DNA of 64,000 nt from Muriicola soli (GTDB lineage: Bacteria; Bacteroidota; Bacteroidia; Flavobacteriales; Flavobacteriaceae), in contig NZ_CP035544.1 in the NCBI RefSeq assembly GCF_004139715.1, forward strand, positions 1,364,001 through 1,428,000, written 5' to 3'. Position 1 is the stretch's first letter. Every line of letters begins with the position of its first letter. A program made the translations under genes and the position numbers. Positions 34,654-44,349 of this stretch are shown piece by piece. A model generated the notes under the pieces. The model was not told the origin of the DNA. It saw only the letters and a list, made by a program, of their open reading frames with translations, and did no database searches.

Positions 34654-36765
34654 TTACTTGTCATGTGAACCTACAAGGTCTTGTTGAATATGTTTGGGAA
34701 CGGCCTTAAAAGATGAAAAAACAGTACTGAAAGTTGCCTTCCCCTGGGTGAGCGACCTCAGATCTGTTGAATACCGGTGGAGTTCTGCCTCGGGAACAGC
34801 GCACTTCAGGATTTGAAAATGATCAATACTGTCGATTCCCTGTATAATGGACCTTCTGGATTGCAAGTCGGTCATAACACTTCCCACAGTTTCTTCAGGT
34901 ACCCTTACCGTCACTTCCTGAACCGGTTCAAGTAATTTTGGACTTGCATTGAGGAACGCTTCTTTAAACGCGTGCGCACCTGCAATTTTAAATGCAATAT
35001 CATTAGAGTCTACGGGATGCATTTTCCCGTCATAAACCATCACTCTTACATCCCTGATAAAAGAACCCGTTAGTGGTCCTGATTCCATAACTTCAATTAT
35101 TCCCTTTCTGATGGAGGGAAGAAATCTGAGATCGATTACTCCTCCCGTAATGCAATTATAAAATACGAGTTTACCTCCCCAGGGCAAATCTATTTCTTCT
35201 TTTCCCCTGATATTAAATCCCTGAGGTTCGGCCATGCCTTCTTTCCAGGGCTCTATTTTTAGATGAACTTCTGCAAACTGACCCGCTCCTCCTGATTGTT
35301 TCTTATGGCGATAACTAGCTGTTGATGATCTCTGGATCGTTTCGCGATAAGCGATCTTAGGAGCTTCAAATTCAACTTCAATGCCGTAATTATTCTTCAG
35401 GCTCCAGTCTATCGTTGCCAAATGCAACTCCCCTTGACAGCCCAATATGAGCTGACGCAATTCTCCTGAGTATTCAATTACTACCGTAGGATCCTGACTG
35501 TGAATTTTTTTAAGTGCATCACTCAATTTCTCTTCTTCTTGTTTATTCTTTGCGTTTACCGCCATTCTGGTTCTGGAGGCGGGATATTGAATAGGCCTTA
35601 TCGTAACCGGTGCTTTATCAGTATGAAGAGTGTCATTGGTCTCCGTGTGTTTCAGCTTCAAACTTGCTCCTATATCTCCCACAGTTAGCTTATTTACAGT
35701 TTCCCTGTTCTTCCCGTCCATGATGAATAATTGGTTGAGTACCTCCGTTTCACCATTTCTGGAATTCACTAATTTGTCGTTGACTTTTACTTCTCCTGAT
35801 TTAACTTTAAAAAAGGTGATTTGTCCCAGGCTGGGTTGGAAAACAGTTTTAAAAACAAAGAGAGCGGTCGGGGCTTCTTTTTTTCTTTCGATGGTCTTGC
35901 CTTCCACGGATTGCTCCTGTTTCAGGTCGGCGGCTGCCGGGGCCACATTGTCGATAAAACCCATAAGTCGGCCACTGCCCATATCCTTTAGTGCAGAAAC
36001 ACAGAAAACAGGAAATAGCTCATGGTTTAGCATCCCCGCCTTAATTCCCATTCGCATCTCGTCTTCGTTAAGTGTCCCTTTCTCAAAGAACAGTTCCATG
36101 AGGCCTTCATCATTTTCTGCTGCTTTTTCAACTAATTCGTTGTGCAGCATATCAGCGCGTTCCTTCTGATCTTCCGGAATGGGTAATTTCTCAGGTTTTC
36201 CCCCTTCAGGACCAAACTTATAACACTTCATTTTAAGAACATCAATAATGCACTGGGCTCCGTCAATACGGTGAGGGTACTGAATGAGGACAGCGTTATT
36301 TCCGACGAGGTTCTTTATACTGCGAAAACTCATCTCAAAGTTAGCGTTGAGGTGGTCCATCTGATTAACCACAAAAACAGTCGGCTTTTGATATTTATCA
36401 ATATAATTCCAGATAATTTCGGTTCCAACTTCAACACCGTGTTGCGCGTTGATCACTGTAAGTATGGTATCAGCCACGCGTATGGATGAAATGATCTCTC
36501 CAACAAAGTCGTCCAGGCCGGGCGTATCAATAATATTGATCTTATAGTTTCGCCATTCCGTATGCAGGGGTGTTGCAAACACAGAAGTCCCGCGATCGTG
36601 CTCAATCTCGTGGTAATCAGAAACCGTGTTCTTATTCTCTACAGTTCCTCTTCTGTTGATAAGGCCGGCTTCAAAAAGCATAGTTTCGGACAGAGTTGTT
36701 TTTCCACTTTGATGGGCTCCTACAAACACCACATTTTTAATGTGTTTATCGTCGAATATTTTCAT
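34654..36765 (-). CDS. EF-G-like translation factor paralogue with degenerate GTPase site
   Basis: At 703 residues the product keeps all EF-G domains, including domain IV (YRHKKQSGGAGQFAEVHL) and the domain V end. The GTPase domain is altered. The P-loop GAHQSGKT (16-23) is intact, but G3 reads DTPGLDDF where EF-G has DTPGHVDF, so the catalytic His is Leu84. G4 is NQMD (134-137) instead of NKMD, and switch I reads DRGTSVFATPL instead of RGITI. This matches the EF-G2-like group. In Bacteroides a paralogue lacking GTPase activity has been reported to support translation under starvation; whether this one does the same is inference. The usual fusA must lie elsewhere. Confidence 0.85.
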   Translation of the reverse strand: MKIFDDKHIKNVVFVGAHQSGKTTLSETMLFEAGLINRRGTVENKNTVSDYHEIEHDRGTSVFATPLHTEWRNYKINIIDTPGLDDFVGEIISSIRVADTILTVINAQHGVEVGTEIIWNYIDKYQKPTVFVVNQMDHLNANFEMSFRSIKNLVGNNAVLIQYPHRIDGAQCIIDVLKMKCYKFGPEGGKPEKLPIPEDQKERADMLHNELVEKAAENDEGLMELFFEKGTLNEDEMRMGIKAGMLNHELFPVFCVSALKDMGSGRLMGFIDNVAPAAADLKQEQSVEGKTIERKKEAPTALFVFKTVFQPSLGQITFFKVKSGEVKVNDKLVNSRNGETEVLNQLFIMDGKNRETVNKLTVGDIGASLKLKHTETNDTLHTDKAPVTIRPIQYPASRTRMAVNAKNKQEEEKLSDALKKIHSQDPTVVIEYSGELRQLILGCQGELHLATIDWSLKNNYGIEVEFEAPKIAYRETIQRSSTASYRHKKQSGGAGQFAEVHLKIEPWKEGMAEPQGFNIRGKEEIDLPWGGKLVFYNCITGGVIDLRFLPSIRKGIIEVMESGPLTGSFIRDVRVMVYDGKMHPVDSNDIAFKIAGAHAFKEAFLNASPKLLEPVQEVTVRVPEETVGSVMTDLQSRRSIIQGIDSIDHFQILKCAVPEAELHRYSTDLRSLTQGKATFSTVFSSFKAVPKHIQQDLVGSHDK

Positions 36766-37020
36766 AGTGCTGGTATTTTAGGTCGTTATAATTTAATCGA
36801 AATATGACAGATAAGTACGGAGTAAATATCCCCGACGCTATGCGATTGTAAAAGAGCAAAGAATCCTGGTATCCCGATTCTTTATCAGCGAGAACAATGC
36901 TTACTAATTTAATCTTTTTCCCAATAAAATCCTCATCTTCAGGGTGATAATTATTGATTTATTCATGGGAAAGAAGCCCGGCTTGATCACTCTGATAAAT
37001 TACCTCTGAACAGTTTTGAA

Positions 37021-37713
37021 TCACTCTTTTCTGACGAAAGGCACAAAACGGACATCCATCAGTGATGTCTTCTTTATTTTACCTCTTTTTTTGGTCAGTT
37101 TGATCAATTGCCTGACCCCTCGATGCGGTCCTACCGGAATAATCATAATTCCATCATCAGACAACTGCTCTACTAGCACAGGAGGGATGGTTTCTGCCCC
37201 GGCTGTTACGATGATGGCGTCAAAAGGCGACTTTTCCTTCCACCCGTAATACCCGTCCCCGGTAAGGATTTGTACGTTGTCTATATTCAGGTTGTGCAAA
37301 TGACGGTATGCTCTTTCGGCAAGGGATGGAATAATCTCAACCGTATAAACCGTATCTACCAGTTGTGAGAGTACTGCTGCCTGGTATCCCGATCCAGTTC
37401 CGATCTCCAGTACCCTGTCAGTCCTCCGCAATCGGAGGGCCTGGGTCATAAAGGCAACCATAAAAGGCTGAGATATGGTCTGCCCATCACCTATAGGCAA
37501 TGGCCTGTCGTCATAGGCATAAGGTTTCTGAGAATGAGGAACAAAGGCTTCTCTTGGAATCCTGGCCATGGCCTTTAAGGTTTCCTTGTCTGAAATCCCT
37601 CTCGGAATGAGCTGTTCGCGGATCATATTTTGTCTTCTTTCCACAGCACTTTGTTGCGCAAACACTGGGATAGCGGATAGCAATAACAAAGCGAAAATTA
37701 TAATCCGTTTCAT
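37021..37713 (-). CDS. pcm: Exported protein-L-isoaspartate O-methyltransferase
   Basis: The 230-residue enzyme has the Pcm core: REAFVPHSQKPYAYDDRPLPIG, GQTISQPFMVAFM and the SAM motif VLEIGTGSGYQAAVL. Family members methylate isoaspartyl residues to start repair of aged proteins. It begins with a clear signal peptide (MKRIIIFALLLLSAIPVFAQ), so the mature enzyme should be periplasmic. It stands in a same-strand run after the CocE hydrolase (50-base gap). Start at the ATG at 37713 is set by the signal. Confidence 0.88.
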   Translation of the reverse strand: MKRIIIFALLLLSAIPVFAQQSAVERRQNMIREQLIPRGISDKETLKAMARIPREAFVPHSQKPYAYDDRPLPIGDGQTISQPFMVAFMTQALRLRRTDRVLEIGTGSGYQAAVLSQLVDTVYTVEIIPSLAERAYRHLHNLNIDNVQILTGDGYYGWKEKSPFDAIIVTAGAETIPPVLVEQLSDDGIMIIPVGPHRGVRQLIKLTKKRGKIKKTSLMDVRFVPFVRKE

Positions 37714-37763
37714 TTCTCATTGCTTTAAATCACCATGCCGACCCTGCCAGAACGAACTCAGAT

Positions 37764-39647
37764 CTATTTAACGACCACGGGCAAAGTGATCTTAGAAGGA
37801 TATTCTTTAGAATGGTGAATGGTATTGGTAGCAGTCACCCCTTCGCTTTCATCATAATTATTTCCCCCGGTGTTCAAATTCCTGGCAAATCTTGGAAAAT
37901 TGCTGCTCGATACTTCGATGCGGATACGATGTCCTTTTTTAAAATAATTGCTGGTCGACATGGGTGTAAGATCAACCTGATAAACTTTTCCTTCTTCCAT
38001 AAAGACTTCTTTTTCATATCCTTCCCGATAACGCACTCGCTGAATGGTCTCATCCAAATTATAGGCTCTTCCATCAGGGTAGACATCGATGAGTTTTATG
38101 GTCAGATCCGTGTCTTTAACATCACTCGATAAATAAAGCGTGGATTCGATAAACCCACTGACTTCTATTCCTTCCTGGAGGATATCCGAGGTGTAGACAA
38201 GGATGTCGTTTCTGGTCTCCATACCTTGTTGATCAAAAGATCCGCCTTTAACCGCATTCCCCGTACAGCATACATTACCGCCATAGGAAGGAACCGGATT
38301 CATTGGATCGTACATAAAAGTATCAGCCTCCTCCGCAGTAGCCGGTTGGTTTGTAGACAATTTTCCGTCTCCGTACAAACTGTTGGCCTTTCCACCGCTA
38401 TGCAGGTAGTAAGTGATCATTTCTGCCTTTTCCGGGGGCCAGGTATCAGAGGAATTCCATTGGTTGATCCCCATGGTGTAATACTGCACCTTAGGGATAT
38501 CCTCCCTAAACGAATTGGATTCCCCTTTAAGCCAATGATCAAACCAGGCGTAAATTTGTTCATCGTAATTTAATCGGGCATCCCCCACAGAACGCTCCCC
38601 AACAACTGTGTTTTCAGTAGCCCTTGTGTAGGCACAATGCAGCGTTGGTGCGATCACCAGATACTGATTATCCCTTACTGAAGCATCCTTGGCGTTCTTC
38701 CTAACGTGATTGTAAAGGGCGAGGTTCGGACTTATGGATACATCGTACCAGCTGGCAAACCAAAACCCGGGAATATTGAGTTCCATATTATCGTGGTATA
38801 GGCCACCCTCAAACCAGGCTTTATCATTGGGTTTCCTTCTTACCATCTTATCAAAAACTTCCTTCTTTCCGGATATGTTTTTCGTAAAGTCCTGGATGGG
38901 CAAATGCTTTAATGCCTCAGCCATGTCTACTGAAGGGTTTTCGGGGGCCAGGTCATAATACCTCGAAATCCGAATCAAATCCTCCTGTGTTGCCCCGGCT
39001 GGAATCCTGGGTTTGAATATGTCGTGTTCAACTCCGTATAGCCACGCAAAAAACAGCATTTGTTCTGCCCCTCCTCGATACCAATTTCCCTGCTCGAAAT
39101 AATCTCCAACGGTTCCAACCCCGGCACCAAAGCCCTGGGGCACCATAGCTCCCAGAGAGGGATGATCCAGTGCAGCTACGGCCATCTGCCATTCGGCGGT
39201 TGATGAGCACCCCAGAAGTCCGATCTTCCCATTAGACCAGCTCTGATCCGACATCCATGAAAAAGCATCGTAACCATCGGTAAGCGGGACGCCGAGAATA
39301 TCCCATTTACCTTCGGAGAAATACCTCCCGCGTTCGTTTTGAACCACGTATGCATAACCTCGTTCTACCGCTTTTAAAGCTCTTTCAAATGTTCTTGTTC
39401 TCTGCTCCCCGTCTCCCCAGGAATTAAAGTTATAAGGGGTTCTGCTGAATATTATCGGTACTTTCTTTTTCCCTTTGGGCCGGTAGATATCGGTGGCGAG
39501 GCGAACTCCGTCCCTCATGGGCATCATTACTTTCTGATCTATGACGGCTATTTTTTTCAGTTCTTCGAGGGCAGTGTCCTGGCCGTTGACCACGACAGTT
39601 GCAAAGAGTAGAACAAGGCCGAAAATTAATCGTGATACTGTCTTCAT
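37764..39647 (-). CDS. CocE/NonD family hydrolase (X-Pro dipeptidyl-peptidase-like)
   Basis: The 627-residue exported protein (signal [15 protein letters not shown]) has the alpha/beta-hydrolase domain of the CocE/S15 family: [16 protein letters not shown] at the start, the nucleophile Ser in [25 protein letters not shown] and a jelly-roll C-terminal domain ([20 protein letters not shown]). The family includes cocaine esterase, acyl-ester hydrolases and X-Pro dipeptidyl-peptidases; the substrate here is unknown. It follows the DUF5916 gene by 46 bases and may be cotranscribed with it and with pcm. Confidence 0.87.
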   Translation of the reverse strand: MKTVSRLIFGLVLLFATVVVNGQDTALEELKKIAVIDQKVMMPMRDGVRLATDIYRPKGKKKVPIIFSRTPYNFNSWGDGEQRTRTFERALKAVERGYAYVVQNERGRYFSEGKWDILGVPLTDGYDAFSWMSDQSWSNGKIGLLGCSSTAEWQMAVAALDHPSLGAMVPQGFGAGVGTVGDYFEQGNWYRGGAEQMLFFAWLYGVEHDIFKPRIPAGATQEDLIRISRYYDLAPENPSVDMAEALKHLPIQDFTKNISGKKEVFDKMVRRKPNDKAWFEGGLYHDNMELNIPGFWFASWYDVSISPNLALYNHVRKNAKDASVRDNQYLVIAPTLHCAYTRATENTVVGERSVGDARLNYDEQIYAWFDHWLKGESNSFREDIPKVQYYTMGINQWNSSDTWPPEKAEMITYYLHSGGKANSLYGDGKLSTNQPATAEEADTFMYDPMNPVPSYGGNVCCTGNAVKGGSFDQQGMETRNDILVYTSDILQEGIEVSGFIESTLYLSSDVKDTDLTIKLIDVYPDGRAYNLDETIQRVRYREGYEKEVFMEEGKVYQVDLTPMSTSNYFKKGHRIRIEVSSSNFPRFARNLNTGGNNYDESEGVTATNTIHHSKEYPSKITLPVVVK

Positions 39648-39693
39648 ATATGAGGTTTATTTACGCGAATGATAAATATAGAAATAATTTACT

Positions 39694-41865
39694 TCAGGGA
39701 TTAAACCAATACGTGAGTTTAAGGGTAAGGCTCCAACTGCTTCCGGAAAAAGGCTCTAGTCTTTCGTTTTGCGTAAAAACCAGGAAGAGGTCTGATGCCG
39801 GTTGGTACCTCCATTGTAAGCGGGAATTCAGATTAAAATTTTTTGTTTGCTCATTGTACTGAAACAAGGTTGCCCAAAAAAGTGTATTACTAAACGTAAT
39901 GTCGGCCTTGGATCCTATCAACAAGAATTGAGTCGTATTCCAGGGCGCTGGGAGGGTGATGTGATTGTAGCTGAGAACGGAACTCAGGCTTACATATGGC
40001 TGAAATCTGTAGCCCAGTTCGTTACTAAAGTTTAAACGCGTTCCATTTTCGTAATATCCTCCAAGGCTGCTGTCGAAGGAATAAGTAAAAAGAGCTTGCG
40101 GTTTTGAATTGTAAACCAGGCGAAGGGTATTCCAGCGGTTTTTCTCCCCGGTCGCGAGTTCAGGCTTTCCGGTCCTTGTGGGGTCGAAGGGTGCAAGTAA
40201 TTCCACATATTCATTGATGAACTGAAAATTCAGCGCACTCCTGTTTCGGTAGTTAAGACTATATCCTATGGTATTCTGATAGTCGGTTTGATTAAAGTTG
40301 TTGTCAAAGAAATGACTTAAGTCTACTCTCGGTCCGTGACTTACCAATGGCCCCTTTGAAGGAAAAAACAGATAGCCTGCGAATCCGCTTAGTCTCACAT
40401 AGTCTTCCCGGGGAACAAATCCCACTTCAGCCGAATAACCGGTAGAGATGACCTCCTCCTGCAGCCCCCATGACCATTGCCTGTTGTTGTAGGTCAGATT
40501 AGCTGCCTGAGCGATGCCCTGCCTGTCTGCATCTGGCGCAAAAGACTTTAACAAAAATGCCTTCCCGCTCCAAAGATTATTTGACGATGCCAGATTGTAT
40601 TCAAGTCCCAAGTTCCTGTTGTATTCAGGAAATTCAGTTCGCAGTGAATCCTGATCCGTGGGGTAATTAAAGGATTGCTTGTTGACAAAGATCAGTCCGA
40701 TATTTGATCGGCTAAAGACTTTTTTTTGCAGAGACAGTACACCAAAGTTTTGAGAAGGTCTGCCCCTATCCTCAACCGAAGCAGTCTGTATGCTCATCAG
40801 ACCCATCCGCCAATTTTCGTTGAGATTTCCGCTTACCCTTGCCCCTGCATCAATATCTACTCCCAATCCTATACGCCGCGAGAAAAATGGTCGTACAGTG
40901 GCATATCCGAAATTCGCAAACAGATCGGCATTTTCCAGAAAAAATTGTCTTCGCTCTGGGAAAAAAAGTTCGAATCGATCGAGGTTAGTTACTTGCCTGT
41001 CTACCTCCACCTGAGAAAAATCTGGATTAACGGTAAGATCTAGATTCAGGGATGAGGTAAGGCTTAACTTAACATCCCCGCCAATTTTACCTTCTGTACT
41101 CCTGGAGCCGTCCGCTTCAGAACGCACTTCACCCAAAACATAAGGAATTAAGGACATATTGAATTTTGGAGCCGGGGGTGGAGCATCCCATATTAATGTT
41201 CCCGAAAGGGCCAGCGACGAGGTAGGAAATTGTCTCGGAATTGGGGTCCAGCTCGATTTTTCACTGGTCTTCAGATCCAGCCTGCTGAAATTAATTCCCC
41301 ATTGCTTGACTCCTTTCTCGTATCGGATCGACTTAAATGGAAGCGCCATTTCGAATACCCACTTCTCTTCATCCCGTTTTACTGCTGATATCCATTTACT
41401 GTCCCAGCTGAGGTCAACAGAGCTTCCCCCGAACATGGTACCATCCCATTGTGCTCCTGCAGCATTGGCGCCAAAAGTAAATCCTGTGGTCTGGTTGTTG
41501 AAAGGATCGAGAAAAAGTAAAAAATTATCGTTTTTCCCAAAACTGAAATCTCTTCTGAGCGACTCTACATAGTTGGGCCCAAGGGAATCATTGAAAAAGG
41601 TTGCCAACAAATAAATATTATCCTCATCGTAGACCATGCGTATTTCAGACCTTTGACTGGCCAAACCCTTATCCATAGGCAGGACCATAAAAAAATTGTC
41701 TGCTACATCGGCATCTTCCCAAACCGTATCATCCCCTACTCCATCTACTACTACCGGTAACTGTGTTTTTTTAATGTTTATAGTGTAGTCCGCATTCTGT
41801 TTTTGCCCTAAACAGATATCTGCAAGCAGCAGAACGAAGGCCAACAGATGCGCCGGTTTTATCAT
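39694..41865 (-). CDS. DUF5916 outer-membrane protein with CBM9-like N-terminal domain
   Basis: The 723-residue product has a signal (LAFVLLLADICLGQ). A carbohydrate-binding-module-9-like domain follows (VDGVGDDTVWEDADVADNF; ALPFKSIRYEKGVKQWGINF). A long C-terminal beta barrel starts with the DUF5916 signature NPDFSQVEVDRQVTNLDRFE, then FFPERRQFFLENADLFAN. It ends in an aromatic strand (WSLTLKLTYWFNP), typical of outer-membrane barrels. DUF5916 proteins are widespread in Bacteroidota and of unknown function; hydrolase-linked surface roles are possible. It is the first gene of the run with the CocE hydrolase. Confidence 0.85.
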   Translation of the reverse strand: MIKPAHLLAFVLLLADICLGQKQNADYTINIKKTQLPVVVDGVGDDTVWEDADVADNFFMVLPMDKGLASQRSEIRMVYDEDNIYLLATFFNDSLGPNYVESLRRDFSFGKNDNFLLFLDPFNNQTTGFTFGANAAGAQWDGTMFGGSSVDLSWDSKWISAVKRDEEKWVFEMALPFKSIRYEKGVKQWGINFSRLDLKTSEKSSWTPIPRQFPTSSLALSGTLIWDAPPPAPKFNMSLIPYVLGEVRSEADGSRSTEGKIGGDVKLSLTSSLNLDLTVNPDFSQVEVDRQVTNLDRFELFFPERRQFFLENADLFANFGYATVRPFFSRRIGLGVDIDAGARVSGNLNENWRMGLMSIQTASVEDRGRPSQNFGVLSLQKKVFSRSNIGLIFVNKQSFNYPTDQDSLRTEFPEYNRNLGLEYNLASSNNLWSGKAFLLKSFAPDADRQGIAQAANLTYNNRQWSWGLQEEVISTGYSAEVGFVPREDYVRLSGFAGYLFFPSKGPLVSHGPRVDLSHFFDNNFNQTDYQNTIGYSLNYRNRSALNFQFINEYVELLAPFDPTRTGKPELATGEKNRWNTLRLVYNSKPQALFTYSFDSSLGGYYENGTRLNFSNELGYRFQPYVSLSSVLSYNHITLPAPWNTTQFLLIGSKADITFSNTLFWATLFQYNEQTKNFNLNSRLQWRYQPASDLFLVFTQNERLEPFSGSSWSLTLKLTYWFNP

Positions 41866-41963
41866 ATGGCTGTGGTTGGTTTATGGCGGGTATCAGGACT
41901 CCCCTGATGGCCATATATTCCTTTAAATATAATCGAATAAACCCAGAGAAAGATCATGAAAAC

Positions 41964-41992
41964 AAAAAAGCCTTCCGATTAAGAAGGCTTTT
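41964..41992 (-). terminator. Terminator after the ECF sigma/membrane protein pair
   Basis: On the minus strand AAGCCTTC and GAAGGCTT pair around a seven-base loop, followed by a six-T run. It starts 14 bases past the stop at 42006. Confidence 0.75.
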
Positions 41993-42005
41993 AAAGAGTA
42001 GTTGT

Positions 42006-42602
42006 TTACTCTATTTCCTTTAGAATATTTTCAGCCGAGGTGGTTATGCTTTTATAGCATCCGTATCCCCATCGCGCAAATAATACGAGGAATACGACCA
42101 TTACCGGTATGTACACATACAATACACCCGGATCCTGGAAAAGATCCTTACCCTTTCCGGATATTTTGGCGGCCACAGGCAAGATGGTGATCATCAAGAT
42201 AAAGCTGAGGTAAATACCTGCTCTTTGTAAATAGAGCACCCGTTTTTTGGCCCTCTCAAATCTTATTATTGTCTCTTTTACTTCGCTACCTGCAAGGTCT
42301 ATGTTTTGAATCTTCTGCAGCGATTGCAAAGTTAAAATCGGCAAGATGATTAGAAAAGTAACAGTAAACGCACCACATAACTGCAGATACCATGTATCTA
42401 ACAAATTAAATTGTGTGATGATGTACAGGGCTGCAGCTATACATATTACAGCCCCGATGGTCTCATAAGTGGATATTTTCCTGAATTTGTTTACGTATTT
42501 CGTTTGTGTCATGTCCATAATTATAGTTTTATTTAGTTTTTTTTGCGATTCGAGTTCCTGACTCATCTCTGTCCAAAGCTTTTCAAGTTCTTGCAGTTCC
42601 AT
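42006..42602 (-). CDS. Four-helix membrane protein paired with ECF sigma factor
   Basis: The 198-residue product has a cytoplasmic N-terminal helix region (MELQELEKLWTEMSQELESQ). Four hydrophobic segments follow (near AVICIAAALYIITQF, CGAFTVTFLIILPILTL, GIYLSFILMITILPVAA, YIPVMVVFLVLFARW). A charged cytoplasmic loop lies between helices two and three. It begins 10 bases after the sigma factor stop, so it is probably the matching anti-sigma or membrane sensor, although it lacks the zinc-binding HxxxCxxC motif of the common anti-sigma domain. Confidence 0.65.
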   Translation of the reverse strand: MELQELEKLWTEMSQELESQKKLNKTIIMDMTQTKYVNKFRKISTYETIGAVICIAAALYIITQFNLLDTWYLQLCGAFTVTFLIILPILTLQSLQKIQNIDLAGSEVKETIIRFERAKKRVLYLQRAGIYLSFILMITILPVAAKISGKGKDLFQDPGVLYVYIPVMVVFLVLFARWGYGCYKSITTSAENILKEIE

Positions 42603-42612
42603 ATCAATAGCT

Positions 42613-43110
42613 TTACGTTAATTCTGATTTTAATTTTGTTCTGATCCTTGCCATACGTGTACCTACATTACTAACTGAAAGTCCGGTGATCTCGGCAATT
42701 TCCTCGTATTTCCTTCCCTCCAGGGCCAGGAGAATAATTCCTCTCTCCAGCACACCCAGTCTTTCAATTTCCCGATGTAGGCGCTTTAATCGATCTTCCA
42801 TAAGGTTATTGGCCCCGTCTATTCCGGGTAATTCAATTGCCTCAAGAGAAGTGACCCTGGGCTGGCGTTTCTTTGACTTCAATTGTTTGATGGCCGTATT
42901 TAAAGCCACCCTGTACATCCAGGTGCTGATCTTTGATTGCTGACCGAACGAATCAAAAGACTTCCAGAGTTGAAATACTATTTCCTGATACAAATCTTTC
43001 TGATCATGTGTATCATTTGTATACATGGCAGAGACCTTGAAGATCAGCGCCTGATGCTCTCTTATTATTTTAATGAAATGATCTTCTTTGGGCATTATTG
43101 ACTGCTTCAT
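42613..43110 (-). CDS. ECF RNA polymerase sigma factor
   Basis: The 165-residue protein has sigma region 2 (IFKVSAMYTNDTHDQKDLYQ, STWMYRVALNTAI) and region 4 with its helix-turn-helix (RKYEEIAEITGLSVSNVGTRM). There is no region 1 or 3, as usual for extracytoplasmic-function factors. It directs transcription of a small regulon, probably including its own pair. The next gene encodes a four-helix membrane protein rather than a FecR-like or zinc anti-sigma factor. The target genes are not visible. Confidence 0.88.
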   Translation of the reverse strand: MKQSIMPKEDHFIKIIREHQALIFKVSAMYTNDTHDQKDLYQEIVFQLWKSFDSFGQQSKISTWMYRVALNTAIKQLKSKKRQPRVTSLEAIELPGIDGANNLMEDRLKRLHREIERLGVLERGIILLALEGRKYEEIAEITGLSVSNVGTRMARIRTKLKSELT

Positions 43111-43251
43111 TTGGGTTATTAGTACCTCGAATGATCAAAATATCACAACACAAGCCAAAAAAAAATTTCTTTGGAGGGTATTCTCAAAATACGACCTCTG
43201 TGATAATGGCAGTGAACTTATATTGCAAACTGTATCAGATCCGGTACCCTA

Positions 43252-44349
43252 TCAATCCTCGGGAAAGAGAGCAGGATCAAGGGACGGGATAAGTTTGATT
43301 GCATTCTTGTAGTAAACCTTTCTAAGGACATCATCAGGTAGGTCCAGGCCGTACATGGCCCAGAAGGCGTGATATTTTTTGTAATAAGGGAAATATTCAT
43401 CATCACTTTCTAGCACACGGAAATAGGTTGGGAATTCTGCCGGTTGCCAGCTGTCCTTACCAAAGAGAATTCTGTCCTGGTATTTAACAAAAAAGGCCCT
43501 GGCATTTCGCGGTTGCCTTCCTAATTCGGCGATAATTGCCCCGATCCCCACGTACATATTGGGCATTTCCTCAAGTAATTCAGTTAGTTTTCCCAAATTG
43601 TTTGCGAACCAGCCCATATGAGCATTGATAAAGGTTGTATTGGGATGCCTCTTAAACACACGATGTTGCTCGGCAATAATTTGTTCCCAGGGAGCAGGAT
43701 CGGTTGAACTTCGCTTTCGCCCGGGCCGGGTTTTCAATTCCAGCCAGCGCTCATTATTTGCATCCATCGGATCCCAAAACGATCGGGGATCAGCAGAATG
43801 GATCAAAACGGGAATATTCAATTCTCCGCATTTTTCCCAAATCGGATCTAATCGTTCATCATCCACGGCCAAACGCTTTCCATTCACATCTTTGATTCGC
43901 AAGCCCAAACTCTTGTAGATCTTGAGTCCTTTTGCTCCGTTGGCCACATCGATCTCAAGCTGTCTTGCCGCTTTTTCGCTCCATCCGGGCAGGCCTACTT
44001 CATCAAAATTGACATTGGCGAACACCACAAACCTGTTGGGGTAGTGTTCCTTTATGTTGGCCACAATTTTTTCAATATTTTCACCTGAGCCTCCGCTCAG
44101 ATTCACCATTACCGCCATATTCATCCGATCCATGTGTCCTATCAATTCTGAAAGATCCTGATCAGCCATTCTAAATTGATGACTATGTACATCTACAAAG
44201 GGGTATTTAGCTTTGGTAATTTCCTCTCCGGGTACTACCAGTGTTGAAGTTGGGTTGTATTCTTCGAAACCCATTTCCTGTGATATGGTATTTTGACCAC
44301 AAGATGAAATGATGAGCATACAGATAACAAATTGGAGGTACTTTTTCAT
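43252..44349 (-). CDS. Amidohydrolase_2 family lipoprotein
   Basis: The 365-residue product has a lipoprotein signal (LQFVICMLIISSC) and a TIM-barrel metal-dependent hydrolase domain: VDVHSHQF holds the first His of the site, IPVLIHSAD and FINAHMGWF hold further His ligands, and LFGKDSW the Asp. PF04909-type enzymes include decarboxylases and lactonases; the reaction is unknown. Its ATG overlaps the stop of the MocA-like gene by four bases (ATGA), so it is translationally linked to the molybdenum-cofactor operon. Confidence 0.85.
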   Translation of the reverse strand: MKKYLQFVICMLIISSCGQNTISQEMGFEEYNPTSTLVVPGEEITKAKYPFVDVHSHQFRMADQDLSELIGHMDRMNMAVMVNLSGGSGENIEKIVANIKEHYPNRFVVFANVNFDEVGLPGWSEKAARQLEIDVANGAKGLKIYKSLGLRIKDVNGKRLAVDDERLDPIWEKCGELNIPVLIHSADPRSFWDPMDANNERWLELKTRPGRKRSSTDPAPWEQIIAEQHRVFKRHPNTTFINAHMGWFANNLGKLTELLEEMPNMYVGIGAIIAELGRQPRNARAFFVKYQDRILFGKDSWQPAEFPTYFRVLESDDEYFPYYKKYHAFWAMYGLDLPDDVLRKVYYKNAIKLIPSLDPALFPED

